Part shown: positions 33,746-45,169 of the stretch, in pieces | Layout of the letters: each line of letters opens with the position of its first letter | Position numbering within the stretch: the stretch's first letter is position 1 | Origin: Hemicordylus capensis | Lineage: Eukaryota > Chordata > Lepidosauria > Squamata > Cordylidae | DNA length: 64,000 nt | Assembly (NCBI RefSeq): GCF_027244095.1 | Contig: NC_069665.1 | Location: forward strand, 1,490,501-1,554,500 | Reading direction: 5' to 3' | Notes under the pieces: generated by a model | Told to the model about the DNA's origin: nothing | The model's database searches: none | What the model saw: the letters and a program-made list of their open reading frames with translations, nothing else | Made by a program: the position numbers and the translations under genes

Positions 33746-34472
33746 TTCTTGTCCCACAGGGCCCACTTCACCCTCGCTGCCTCCTCTGGACCTGCTGCTG
33801 TCTGTGTTGGGGTGCAAAGCAGTGTCTGCTTTCCGGTGGAAAGAGGGCTGGGACCTCCAGTAGAGGAGGAAGCATCCAGAGAGGCAGCTGCAGGGAGAAA
33901 CCACCTGTGTCTGCTCCCCTCCCCCCGCCAGGAGCCTTTGTCTACCTGCCCTTTGCCTACCTGGCTCTGACCTCAGGATGATGCGGGGTCTTCCTTTGTT
34001 CTCCAGTGCCACAGCCAGCCAGGCACAGAGGGACAGAGGCCAGGCGGAGGAGGAGGAGGAGGAGGAAGAGGAAGCCGCTGTTGCTGGAGGAGCCTGATGC
34101 CCCCCCCCCCGGAGGAGAGGAAGGCAGGCAGGCCAAGCCCAGAGGTGCTCCTTAGGCCAGGGTTGGCCCCTCTGCTGCTTCCGGAGAATGTCACCCAGGA
34201 GGAAAGTGGTGGCAACAGGGCCAGGCTGAGCTCAGGCAGCTGCCGTGGTCTGGGGGGCCCACAGGAGGAGGGCCTGCTGCTGCAGGTCACCCAGGGGGAC
34301 ATCTCTCTTGGGGCCAGCCCAGACAGATGGAGAGAGCCCCAGGCCTGCTCTGGGCTACCCCTCGACTCCAAAGGCTTCCAAGGATGCCTCAGACCCAGGA
34401 CGGGGCAGCCAGCCGGAACCAAGGCCAGAGCTCGGCAGGAATGGCAGGAGCCAGGGCGAGGGTGCTCCTGGG

Positions 34473-34474
<2 letters not shown>

Positions 34475-34523
<49 letters not shown>
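34475..34523. repeat. (CT)n microsatellite
   Basis: A 49-bp uninterrupted CT run. Confidence 0.97.
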
Positions 34524-34525
<2 letters not shown>

Positions 34526-35643
34526 CAGACTGCTGGGGGCTGTCGCCTCCTGCTGAGCCCCAAACCCCATGCGCTCCCTAGCCTTGGCGTTCAAAGGGGC
34601 CGGGCCTGACTTTGCAGGCATTTGCTCCGCAAGTCCGTGCAGGGCGGAGGACCCAGGAGCTCCTCAGAGGACTCTTCTGACTCCGAGGAGGGGGGCAAGG
34701 CAATGTCCTTGGGCTGCTCTGGCGGATCTCCCCGCTCACCTGGTGTGGGGAGCCCAGGGGCGCAAGGCCACTGTGTGCCTGGTCACCGATGTTCTCCAGA
34801 GGGTTTCCTCCTCTGAACTCCCTGCCCAGCCCCACCGGGGCATCGTGAAGGATGCCCAACCCCAGCGAGAGATATTCCTGCAGAGTTCCTTTCCTATCCC
34901 CCCCCCCAATATTTTCCCCAAGACCAAACCATTAAAGCCCCCAGGATTGCTTTCAAGAGTTTCCAGGAAATGGCTGCCAATTCTGGCGACTCTGAGCCAC
35001 TCCTGGGGGTTGCCGGCAACCCTACGGCCTTGGAACGAGGGGACCCATGGAGGGCAACCTGCCCAGGGCTCCCTGGACCCTGGACCCGGTGGCAGAAAGC
35101 CATGCTTTGTGGGTGCCCATAAGGAGGTTGCTGCTCCAAGCCACTCCTGGGGTTCCGGAGCTGTCGGGGCTGGTCCTGGTGGCTGCGGTGAGGAGGGGAG
35201 CAGCCCAGGGAAAGGTGGCAGAAGACAAGGAGAAGTGGCAGGACCAGCCCGTAGAGAAGACCGGCCAGAAGAAGAGGGAGCCAGCCAGCCAAGGTGGCCA
35301 GGAAGCTGGAGGGAAGAGCAGCAGAGGAGCCGGGAGCAGCTCTGGCCCGGGCCTTGTGGAAACGGCACTGCTGCGGCTGGCCAACTGGCAGGACGGGGAC
35401 TTGTGCCTCCCGGGCAGAAGCGGGTCCAGCAGCCTTCAAGCTCAAGAGCTAGGGCTGCCGTCATTCCCGCCCTCCCCCAATCTCTGCCGAGGACGGAATC
35501 CAAGGTCTGTCCCAAGCTGGGGGCGAGAGCCACAAAGACCAGAGGGCGAGGCGGCGTCTGGAAAAGGGGAGGACATCCTCATGGAGAGGCCAAGAGCAGC
35601 TGCCGCTTCCTGGCGGATGGAGGAGACTCCCCCGCCCCGATTG

Positions 35644-35810
35644 CAGGGGTGTCGCTATAACTGAGCCATTGGGGTCAAAGAACCCGGACCCCGCAGCTCC
35701 CGAGGGCCCCCCAGCTGCACCCCTCCCCATTTTCTCCCTTATTCCCCTCACTCTGAGGGGCTGCCGTCGGGGAGAGGGGTGAACACGGGCCTACAGCAGC
35801 GACACCGCTG
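35644..35810. mobile_element. hAT-type MITE, 166-bp family, inverted copy
   Basis: Reverse complement of the copies at 54688 and 58175. The ends are caggggtgtcgct and agcgacaccgctg. The 8-bp flanks cccgattg and ccggcttg agree at six positions. Confidence 0.65.
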
Positions 35811-36821
35811 CCGGCTTGCCTAGAGTCACATTCCATGATGCCCTTGAGAAGAAGCCACCGAAGCGGGAATCTGACCGCGTGATTGCAGGAGACAGTTCTA
35901 CTCCTTGGCCAAGACGCTGTGGGAAGCTGGAGGCAGAGAAAGGGGGATGCTTGACCCCCAAGGGCTGCTGGGGTCTAGAGGAGCCTGGACTACTCACTTC
36001 ACTGGCTCCGTCATGGTGGTAAGTAGCTTCGGTGGGCAGGCAGGTGAGTTTTCCTTGGCCCCTTCCTGCCAACAGCTGTGCACGATGCCTCCACCCCACA
36101 TCTGGCAAGAAAGTGGCCATTCGGGAAGAAGTTGGGAACCTCGGAAGACCACAGCAGATGGCTCATGAGGAGGTGAAGCAAATGTTGTATAATCTCTACA
36201 AGCTGTTTCCAACCCCACCCTATTCTTGTCAGGTGCAATAAACACAGGAGGAAACATTTTTAATCATGAATATGCCATTGCAGAGTGCCAGACTCTTCCA
36301 GAGGAAAGCGGACCAATCATTCTGCAAGCCTAAAGGTGTGTGCAAACAATACGGACATTCACTGCGGAGGGACCATCACTGCTTAGGTATTGGCAGGAAA
36401 GGATCCCAAGAACATGATCGGCCGCCTTTTCTCGAGGGGAAGGCCACACGCTTAAAGAAGGAGAGAAGAGGTGATGCCCACACAGCAGGGGTGTGTCAAG
36501 AGGTGACCATTTTTGCCTACAAGTTACTGTTGACAGTTAGGAGTGTCAGTGATCATTTGTTTGACAATCATTGGCCATCACCCCCCCACCCCCAGACTGT
36601 AGAAAGCAAGCCAGGATAGAGCTATCCAGCTGGAACCGGCAAGGTGAGCAGCGGAGGGGAGGGGGGGAGAGCGAACGTGAGCAGCTGCCATGACCAACCC
36701 AATTAGGAAGGGTTGATCCCATCACACAAAGGACCGCTTCCAAGACAGATGAGAATTCCCAAATTTTCCAGTGAGAATGCCAGCTTCTGTATTGTTCTCT
36801 TTGGATTGCAAAACATGTTCC

Positions 36822-37110
36822 TCTGTGGTGATGACTCTTTCAACAGCTTATCGCCTTCAGGGGTGGTGAAGTCGGAACTGGAAGGGAAAGGCCCTCAACT
36901 CCTGTCCAGGGTCAAGAGGATGCTTCTGGTCCAAATGGGAAGGCCTTCAGGGGCCTTCTTTGCAGGTGAGAGTGATGTCACCGAACAGGGCTAGCTTTTG
37001 TGGGGTTGCCATCTTCTCTTCACAGGTTGAAAAGGATGTCAAAGGTCCTTGTTGTGATGACTCTTTCAACTGGTTTGTCGCCTTCAGTGGTGGTGTGAAC
37101 TGAAGGGGCC
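36822..37110. repeat. Two diverged direct repeats in an unclassified repeat
   Basis: gatgactctttcaacagcttatcgccttcaggggtggtgaa (36829) recurs as gatgactctttcaactggtttgtcgccttcagtggtggtg (about 37056), roughly 225 bp apart. Downstream, ttggggtcaggaaggaattttcctccaggg and ggtttttcgccttcctctgggcat resemble a widespread vertebrate interspersed repeat. Confidence 0.5.
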
Positions 37111-37382
37111 CGGAGACCAGCGCCTTGGAGTGATGGGAGTGTTCTTCCAAGCAAAACTTGGAAGAACAAAAGCATGATCTCAGATCCGTGGAGCATGAGT
37201 GAGTGGAAGTGTCTGGTCCTTGCTGACATGCCCAGGGTAGCACTGGCCGCCACCTTTGGGGTCAGGAAGGAATTTTCCTCCAGGGCAGATTGGCCAAGGT
37301 CCTGGAGGTTTTTCGCCTTCCTCTGGGCATCCAGCAGGGGTCACTTATTAGGCGATTTTAGAAATGAATCAAGATGGGGTGA

Positions 37383-37385
37383 TAT

Positions 37386-37417
<32 letters not shown>
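37383..37417. repeat. (TTTA)n microsatellite
   Basis: About eight TATT units ending in an A-rich stretch, as left by a retroposon tail. Confidence 0.9.
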
Positions 37418-37689
37418 AAGCCCAAAAATAAAAGCCATAAACATGGACACGGATTCGCCTCTTTTTGGTTTTGTAATTGATATACCAAGTACACTATTGA
37501 TACTCTTAGGACTTCAGTAAGGCTCTCCAAGAACATCACTTCTTTCCCTTTAGGTGGCACTAGATCAGGACACGTGGATTGCTCTCTTTTGCACTGATGG
37601 TGGCTGAAAGACATGCATGCCGGGGCCATCGTTTTCAGGGGGGGAAATGCTGTGGGCGGGAGAAGGGTGCTGTATGTCCCGTAATGCGC

Positions 37690-38330
37690 CGGTAGTCAGT
37701 CCTGACTGTATCCAGTTGTGGGCACCACATTTTAAGGAGGACCTTGATAAACTGGGACGGGCTCAGAGCAGCCAAGATGGTGAGAAGGTCTAGAAACCAA
37801 ACCCTATGAGGAGCAGTTGAAGGAGCTGAGTATGTTTAGCCCGGAGGAGAGAAGGCTAAGGGGAGAGGCACTTTCAAAGGGCTGCCTCACACCGAAGACT
37901 TATTCTCCATGGGGTGAAGAGCCAGTGTGGGGTAGTGGTTAGAGTATTGGGCTAGGACCAGCGAGACCTGAGGTCATCCCCATTCAGCCATGCAACTCAC
38001 TAATTGTCTTTGGGCCAGTCACGTCTCTCTCAGCCGAACCTACCTCACAGGGCTGTCGTGAGGATTAACATAAGCATGGGCTCTTGGGAAGAAGAGCAGG
38101 ATATGAATGTACAAACAAAACAAGTTCCCAGGCAGCAGATTCAGGATAGCTCTTTGGAGGAATGTCCTAGCTGCTGGAACTGTTCAACAGTGGAACAGCT
38201 GGCCTCATGCAGTGATGGCCTCTCCACCTCTAGAGGATTTCAGACAGAGGTTTGGGTGGCCATCTGTCGGGGAGGCTGTAGGAGACTCCTGTGCTGAGCC
38301 GGGGGGTGACCTAGGAGACCTCCATGGCAC
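37690..38330 (+). mobile_element. CR1 LINE fragment, split by a SINE
   Basis: ttgtgggcaccacattttaaggaggaccttgataaactgg encodes LWAPHFKEDLDKL, matching WAPxFKKDLxKLE of CR1 ORF2. gaggagagaaggctaaggg encodes the EEKRRLRG-like block. The match resumes after 38110 with ctggaactgttcaacagtggaacagctggcc. A MIR-like SINE separates the parts. Confidence 0.65.
37918..38107 (+). mobile_element. MIR-like tRNA-derived SINE inserted in CR1
   Basis: Head gccagtgtggggtagtggttagag, core gggccagtcacgtctctctcagccgaacctacctcacagggctgtcgtgaggattaac, end gaagagcaggatatg. Same family as 14195-14420, opposite strand. Confidence 0.72.
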
Positions 38331-38438
38331 CACTGCCACCAGGAGGGCCACCCCAAGGGCCTTTCTGCCGCCTTCTGCCCCAGCCCTTCCTCGCCCCGCT
38401 GGGGTGGGCTCTCCCCCTCCCCCCTCTCTAGGCAGGAG

Positions 38439-38576
38439 CAGGGTTCCCTGCAACTGGGATTCCCCGATGTTGACTACAACTCCCAGCATCCCCAGCTGCA
38501 ACGGCCTTCCATGCAGCTGCGGGTTGTGGGAGTTTTTGTCAGCCACATCTGGGAATTCCTGTTGCAGGGAACACTG
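38439..38576. mobile_element. hAT-type MITE, 138 bp, with 8-bp target duplication
   Basis: The ends CAGGGTTCCCTG and AGGGAACACTG are inverted. The flanks ggcaggag and gtcaggag agree at seven of eight positions. The arms gttgactacaactcccagcatcc and gttgtgggagtttttgtcagcc fold back. Same family as 58429-58550. Confidence 0.78.
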
Positions 38577-38639
38577 GTCAGGAGGAGAGCCTTGGCCGCC
38601 ACTGCTGTCTTGGCAGCATGGCCCGAGAATGAATAGGAA

Positions 38640-38890
38640 GAATATTTATATGCTGCTTTTCAATAAAAAGTCCCCAAAGACATAAAGACATAAATCAATA
38701 AAATGGCTCCCTGTCCCCAAAGAGCTCACAATCCAAAGAAGAAACAGAAGGGAGACACCAGCAGCCGCCACTGGAGGGATGCTGTGCTGGGGCTGGAGAG
38801 GGCCAGTTGCTCTCCCCCTGCTCGACAGAAGAGAATCACCGCTTGGAAAAGGCGCCTCTTCTTTGCTCAGTTAGCAGGGGCCAGCATGCT
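38640..38890 (-). mobile_element. LINE 3'-end repeat
   Basis: Near copy of 21425-21700: aatggctccctgtccccaaagagctcacaatccaaagaag, ccactggagggatgctgtgctgggg, ccagttgctctccccctgctc. Confidence 0.62.
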
Positions 38891-40079
38891 GCCGAGCGAG
38901 CGTCCTCCTGCCGCAGGTGGGCGTGCTGCAGTGTCACGGCCAGGCAGCAGCAGAATGTCTGAGACCCCCACCCCGCTTTTTGCAGAGGCCAGTTTAACCT
39001 CCAGCTAGATAGGAAGGAACCTCCAGCAGTGCCCCACTGACGGGCCTCAAGTGCCAGAGCCCCAGATCGATCTCCGCAGGGAAACAAGGCACACCCCCAC
39101 CAGTGCCAGACCATTGAACCCTGGCAGCCGCCCCGGTGTGGCTGGACCCTCTGTGTCTGCAGCACAATGGGCAGCCCAGCACCGGGGAAGCGACTGTTGC
39201 CTTTGCCCAAAGTTACGTCCCTTTGCAGAGATGCTCCTGGAAGCAGCTCCCAGATGCCCAGCCAGGCCCACTGTTTGGGGGGGGAAACCTGTAGCACTTG
39301 CCAGGGGCAAGGATGAGAACTGCTGGAGATCTCCACAGGGAAGCCAGCTGCACCTAGAGCAATCCAAGCACTGCCCGGCCTCCATGGCTGTGCCCAGGCC
39401 AGGCACCAGGGAGGGCCCACAGCCAGCCCCACTTGCTGCATGGCTGCTGCCCCCTCCCCACCCACAAAGGAGCTTCCTCCAGAGGCCCCTGCCTTGTCCT
39501 TAATGCTGTTGACTTTATTGATTTAAAATTACCCCTCCCCCTCCAGACACCACTTTGGGGATTAAAGGACACTTTGCATTTTATAGGAAGCGGCTTTTGT
39601 GATCCTAACGGAAATGTCAAACCTACACCGGCAAGCAAGAGGAGTCTTTGCAGGCAATTTGTTTTTGCAAATGATACAGAGGCTTAAGGGTCCCTCGCAT
39701 CTCTTCTAAGTATCTTTACTTGGAAATAGCCCCATTAATTGCTTTTTAGAAGCATGTTGGGATTGTGGTCTTGAAGCCTGATTTGAATCCATGTTTACTC
39801 AGAAGTAACACATCTTCCAACGTTTCACAAGAGCAAGGGTAGACCTGTCTCTATCATGGACTAAGTGAAGGGGGGGGACCCCTCCTGTGAAATGTGCCCT
39901 GCCTATCGTTTGCATTTATGTTGACCACAGCTTTAAATTGCATTTGGGCTGCGTTCAAAAAAGGGCATCGCAAGGAGGACATCGCAAGGTATATCATGCG
40001 TGTACAGCGTAATGTCTGAAAGGGGCTGCACGGCAGAGAAGGAGCGAAGGAAGGAAGGGAGCTTGGCTTGGCTGGTTGG

Positions 40080-41600
40080 TACCGGAGGCGGCTCACCCTC
40101 CGGGGGGCCTCGACGGCCTCTCCCGCAGCGGAAGGAGGTCTCGGGCTGCGGAGCCCGCCGTAGAAGGACAGAGCCCAGCGGGGAGGAGGAGGAGGAGGAG
40201 GCCCAGCCCAGGAGAAGCCGGCCGGCCAGCGGCACAGAAAGGCGGCGGCGGCGGCTACCAGGTGGGTCCAGCGCGGGGGATGGAGGAGCCCGCGGGCGGG
40301 CGGGCGGGCGGGCAGGCAGCCCAGGCCGGGCGGCAGCCGGGAGCCTCCTTCCGGCCGCAGCCTCCGCCGCTGCGCTGGGCCTGCCCTCCTGCGTCCCCTC
40401 GCGGCGCTCCCGCCTTGCCAGCCCCCCGCCCGCTGGCTCCCGGGGCTCGGCGGCGGGGTCGTGGGGAGGGGCGGCTCCGTGGCTCCCAGCAGGGCTCCTC
40501 CCCCGCCCGCCTGCCTCGGCGCGGCCGTGGTGGTGGTAGTTCTCCCCGCGGTCGGGCGGAGGAGGGGGCGGCCCCGATCCCAGGATTCCGTCGCCCAGGC
40601 GCCGCCCTCCCCTCCCTCCCCTCCCCCCGTCGGCGCCTCCTCCCCTCCCGCGGGCGCGGCTGCCCGTCTGTCGTCGTCGCTACGCGAGGCCGAGGCTTGG
40701 GCTGGCCGACTAGGCCTCGGGACTCCTCCGGGCCTCCAGGTAGGCAGACGCCGGGCGGGGTGGCCGCCCTTCGGTGCCCCCCCGGCCCCGCTCCTCCTCC
40801 TCCTCCTGCCGCTGCTTCTTCCTGCTCCTCTTGGACGGACCAGGCGCCGCTCTGCCTTGCCCAGGCCGCCCTCCTCCGGGCGAGGCCCTCCAGGCCGGCA
40901 GCTCCCCAGTTCGGGCGGCGGCGGCGGCAGTGGCCGGACCTGCCAGGGGTTGGCGGCAGCCGCGGCGGGCCTCGCCTGGTCCCCCCCCCGTGGCGGGGGT
41001 GGGCGCCTGCTGTCGGGGCGGCCAGCCGGGGGGGATGCCGCCGGGCAGGGGAGGCTGCCTCCCGGCCCCGGGCGATCCCCTTGGACGGGGGTCGGGCGGG
41101 GGATCCCCCCGGCCGAGAGAGGCCCCGTCTCCGCTCTGGGACCGGGGACCTCCTGCGCGCAGAGCCGGCGTGCCTCCGCCGCTCTATGCGGGGGCGGAAT
41201 CCTCCCGAGCTGCTGCTGCTGGGGCACGGGGAAGGCAGCCCCCCCGACCCCGTGCGAGGCTCCCCCGGCCGGGCTCCGGGCTCCGGCAAGGCTCCTCCTG
41301 GCCTCGCCCGCGGGCCTGCCGAGCGGGGCCCCCCGCGGCCTCTGCGGCTGCAGCAAGGCGCCTGCCCGGCTCTCCTTCCTCCCCCCGTCCCCGGGCAAGC
41401 TGGCTTCTGGCTGCCGCCTGCTGCCCTGTTTGGGGAGGGTGCCGCCGCCTCTGGGGCCTGAGCTTCCGAGGAGGCCGGCAGGGAAGCAGCCGGACCCGCC
41501 TTGGCCCATCAGGCTCAGGGCTGCCTGCTCTGACTGGCAGCAGCGGCCCTCCAGGGTTTCGGGTGGCCCGGGGTTAGAGCTGCTGGGGCCCTCTGCACGC
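40080..41600 (+). promoter_or_regulatory. ZNF319: CpG-island promoter and probable 5' UTR exon of ZNF319
   Basis: A GC- and CpG-dense block 3.5-5 kb upstream of the ZNF319 coding exon. Good plus-strand donors occur at 40260 (CCAG|GTGGGT) and 40740 (CCAG|GTAGGC), either of which could join the acceptor at 44936. Which one is used cannot be told from sequence. Confidence 0.55.
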
Positions 41601-41977
41601 GCTCTGCAGCCCTCTTGTACTCCGTGGAGCTGACACTTCATTCAGGGCCCAGGTGCAAATCCAAGGCGAGGCCCCAAGTAGAAGAAGAAGAAGAAGTGCG
41701 AGAGGGAGGCCCTGCTGGAGCCTCTTTCTAGCAGCAAGTCTGGCTCTAGGTTGCTTTGTGTGGGGCTGTTTCCTCGAGGGACTTAGCTTGGGGGGCTGGA
41801 GTTTCCTTGCATGGGGCCAGCTTTCTGCTGCTCCCCCTTTGCCCCAGTTGTGGCCAGCAGGCTGACCAGGGGCTGAAACAGACCACTGTGGCTCTGCTAC
41901 ACGGGTGAGCCCTCGTGGACCTCCATCTTGCCCCACATCTGCATCTGATGTGTGCTAAAACCTGCGACTGCAGGAAG

Positions 41978-42240
41978 GCCCATAGCTCAGGGGAAGACCA
42001 TCTGGCTGGCATGCAGAAAAGGTTCGGTCTCTGGCAGCATCGCCAGGCAGGGCTGGAGGAGACCAGGCTGAAATCCTGGAGGGCTGGCCTGAAGGTGGCA
42101 AGCCTGAATGGTCCCCTTTGCTAAGCAGGGCCTGCCCTGGCTTGCATTTGGACGGGAGACTAGGTGTTAGCACTGCAAGATATTCCCCTTAGGGACTGGG
42201 GTCATAGCTCAGTGGAAGAGCCTCTTGCAGCATGACGAGT
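41978..42240 (+). mobile_element. Composite Sauria / 5S / tRNA SINE array
   Basis: In order: a tRNA-headed piece (ccatagctcaggggaagacc .. ggctggaggagaccaggctgaaatcctgg), a 5S head (tttgctaagcagggcctgccctggcttgc .. gggagactagg), and a second tRNA A box (gtcatagctcagtggaagagc) cut off near 42235. It lies in the probable ZNF319 intron. Confidence 0.68.
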
Positions 42241-42735
42241 GGGGGCTCACCTCAGAGTAGTTTGGCTATTTGTATGCCTGGAGTGGGGGGTGGGGGCGCA
42301 CCAAAGACGACTTCCATCCTCTTTGTGCCGGAGAGGTCAAGGGCTGAATAAAGGCCACGAGTACGGAGACTCGTGCCAGGCGGGCACAGGGGCAGCCCCT
42401 GGACCCCCCCCCCCGATGGCAGCCCAGCGGGAGGTAAATTTGGCCTTTCCGCCGTCCATGGGGTGATGCTGGCGTGGAAGCTCTTCCGCAGAGAGGGGTG
42501 TGCGAGCACAGCCACGAGTGACACCCGCTCCAGATCTTTCCAGATCTGTATTTCTAGCCGGCTCTGCCCTCTGGGCTCCTGGGTGTATTGTTTGCTAACC
42601 TGCCGTGCTTGCATGGACGGACTCTGGGCCGTCCTTTGCAAGGGGGGATTGTGACCTGCGGGAGGTGGGTGCCAAAGAAGGGTGGGCTCTGGAGCCCGGT
42701 TCTTGCAGCTTTCCTGCTTTTTTGGATGGTATAAT

Positions 42736-42871
42736 CAGGGGCTCTCAGTGTTGGGTCCCCAGATACTATTGGACTTCAGCTCCCATCATCCCCAGCCCCA
42801 GTGGCCTTTGGTTGGGGATGATGGGAGTTGAAGTGCAATAGCATCTGGGGGCCCAGTGTTGAGAATCCCTG
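42736..42871. mobile_element. Foldback MITE, complete palindrome, 136 bp
   Basis: The ends CAGGGGCTCTCAG and TGAGAATCCCTG are inverted. The arms ttgggtccccagatactattggacttcagctcccatcatcccc and gatgatgggagttgaagtgcaatagcatctgggggccc pair almost fully. It is the clearest full-length member of the family in the window. Confidence 0.8.
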
Positions 42872-42939
42872 GTTATAGATGACCTGGATTTAACAAGTTG
42901 GGCAAGAGGAGCTGTTGGGACGGCTGAAACCGCCGTCTG

Positions 42940-43055
42940 GTGGGATAGAGGCGGCTGCCTTCTAGCAAGCCAGACCATCGGTCCCTCTAGCTCCTCTGGC
43001 CTTCACTGACCAGCAGCGGCTTCTCCGTGGTTTCCCGAAGGAGTCTCTCCCAGCC
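42940..43055 (-). mobile_element. Sauria SINE fragment
   Basis: ggctgccttctagcaagccagaccatcggtccctctagctcc and cagcagcggcttctccgtggtttcc match the reversed Sauria tail and body. Confidence 0.6.
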
Positions 43056-43259
43056 CAACTTTGGAGCTCGGTCAACAGCTACTAGTCTGAGGGCTACGGG
43101 CCACCTCCCGCCTCAGAAGCTGTTCTCGCGGCCCGCAGAAACTGGGCTAAGGGAGCCCAGTCCGGTTTCCACGTGGCTCCCAGTGGTGGTGTGGCGGGTG
43201 GTCAAACTCGCTCTCCCTGCTGAACCCCTTTCGGCTCTTCACACTGATGGGCCTGCCCC

Positions 43260-43372
43260 CCTCCCCTCTTGCCTGTGGCTTCCCCACAGCATCTGGTGGG
43301 CCACGGTGGGACACAGGAGGCTGGACGAGATGGGCCTCCTTGGGGGGCCTGATCCCGCAGGGCTGTTCTTGT
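43260..43372 (+). mobile_element. CR1-like LINE 3'-end fragment
   Basis: Forward version of the family: tggtgggccacggtgggacacaggaggctggac and gggcctccttggggggcctgatcccgcagggctgttcttgtgg. Confidence 0.6.
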
Positions 43373-44125
43373 GGTCTTTGAGATGCTGCCAGGGATGGGA
43401 CCTGGGCCCTTGGGCATGCAAGCAGAGGCTCTGCTCCTGGGCTCCAGCCCTGTCCCTGTGTGCTTTAAGAAAGGAGGAAAGAGCTAGCCCCCTGAGTTCA
43501 GAAGGGGAGAGAGCCGTGCCCCACAGATATAGCAAGGGGGGGGATGCAATTGGACGGAGTCCTGATGAGAATTGTTGGGGGTATTGTGAGGAGAGGAATT
43601 GGATCCTGAGGAGTTGGCCCCTCCTGGAATTCCAGCAAGAGGCATTCAGGTGGGGCTCTCTCTCCCTCCCTCCCTATTTACCATCCTGACTACAGTATGT
43701 GCTTAATCAGTACTGACTGGCTCTCCCTGGAGCAGAGGTCCCAGATCGTTGCCGGTGCTTAGCCTGGAGGCTGAGGCCTCATAAGCATGCTGACCTCCTC
43801 TCTGCCGTTGGGTCCAGAGCATGCTTCCTTCTCCTTACTAGCTAGCCTCATCCTTCCTGTCCTAGGCATGTGAAAGAGGAGGACAGAGACTGCAAACCCC
43901 ACAACCCAAATCCGGAGAATATCTGTGAAGGAAAACAACATGAATACTCCTAGACAGTCTCTGGATTTCCTTGGACGAAACGAGGAACCCAGACCGCTGA
44001 AGCGTACTCAGGGGCCCACTTGAGTCTTACTCCATCAGTCCCATCTGTATTTTCACCAGAGTATTTCTGCTTTCCTCCTTCTCCTGCCCAGTGTGACTTG
44101 CGCTCCCCAGCAGCACAGCCAAATA

Positions 44126-44304
44126 CACTGTTCCCTCTAAGGTGTGCGTGCACTCACAAGTTTTTGGATGTCCGCTCAGTTCAATTTATGTCCCGTTCAG
44201 GTTGAATCAGGAAGGTCCCACTCTGAATTTACGTGTGCCTTTATACTTCTGCCCAGAACAAAACTCATTCCTCACAGAGATGAAAAAACGTAGAGGGACC
44301 ACTG
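44126..44304. mobile_element. hAT-type MITE, 179 bp, with 8-bp target duplication
   Basis: Ends CACTGTTCCCTCTA and TAGAGGGACCACTG. The flanks gccaaata and gtcaaata agree at seven of eight positions. Degraded relatives lie at 18497 and 33560. Confidence 0.78.
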
Positions 44305-45169
44305 GTCAAATAGCCTCTCCTTGAAGACCAACGTTAGTCCTCTCAGCTTCCCGTGATGGTAGCACTCCTGCCTCTTCCAGAGGTCCAGGCAGCGTCCCCT
44401 CAAATGGGCTCTTCCTGGGTCCGTTGGATCCTTCACTACAGATCCGTAACCCTCCCAGGGTTTTCTGGTTTCAAGGGTTGCTGCACGTGTGGTGGTTTTC
44501 CTGACTTCCTGCCTGGTCTGAACAGTGTCCACCAGCAGTTCCCCAGGAATGATTCCTCCCCAGATGCCCGTCTTTGGTGTAGCCATATATTTCGGGGTTG
44601 CCGGAGAAAGGAGTGAGGTGGGGCCTGGTAGATCTGCTGAGTTGTGAGGATGAATGAGGTGTTCCCGTAGCAGAGACTGGCGCAGGGGGATCTTTCAGTT
44701 TGGGTTGGGGAAACAGCCTGCACAGTTTCCAGCGGGTGGTTCTTCTTGTGCCGAAATTAAAACCATGTTTTGGGTCAGAAGCAAGCCTTGCTGCGTGCTT
44801 GGCCTTTTCTGCCCGTGGGCGGATGGGGTGGGGTGATTGCCGGCAGCATCGTGGTCTGGATTCCGGCTCGTAACCTAGAGAAGCCATTGTCTGTCTGGAC
44901 TCTGGACCTCACCCGAATCCTCCCCTGTCCTTGCAGGTGCTGCTCTCCAGCCGTGTCCCAGAGCAAGGCCAAGGACCTGCCCCGGCCTCTGTGATGTGCT
45001 GCCGCCTTTGACGCCGCTTGCCGCTGGGCATCTCCGCGGGGCCTGGCGCTGTGCGTGTCTCGCCTCTCCGGCTCCGGCTCCGCTGCTGGGAGTTCAGGTC
45101 TCCTGAACGGCTCTCTTTGCCGAGAAGCTGAAGCCCCTATTGTGGAAGCCCCGGTTCCTTTTCCCCAGC

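Larger units (their letters stand above)
31340..40000. other. Spacer between the divergent genes USB1 and ZNF319
   Basis: About 8.7 kb without a recognisable gene. It is mostly decayed LINE, SINE and hAT sequence, plus a GC-rich block (34000-35700) with several long overlapping frames that match nothing I know. Confidence 0.55.

Noticed and set aside
40076-41461. 461-codon plus-strand frame
   Set aside because: Same CpG-island effect; the region more likely holds an untranslated first exon of ZNF319.
39854-41641. 595-codon minus-strand frame
   Set aside because: Pro/Arg/Gly/Ala-rich low-complexity product of the CpG island, with equally long frames on the other strand and no known domain.
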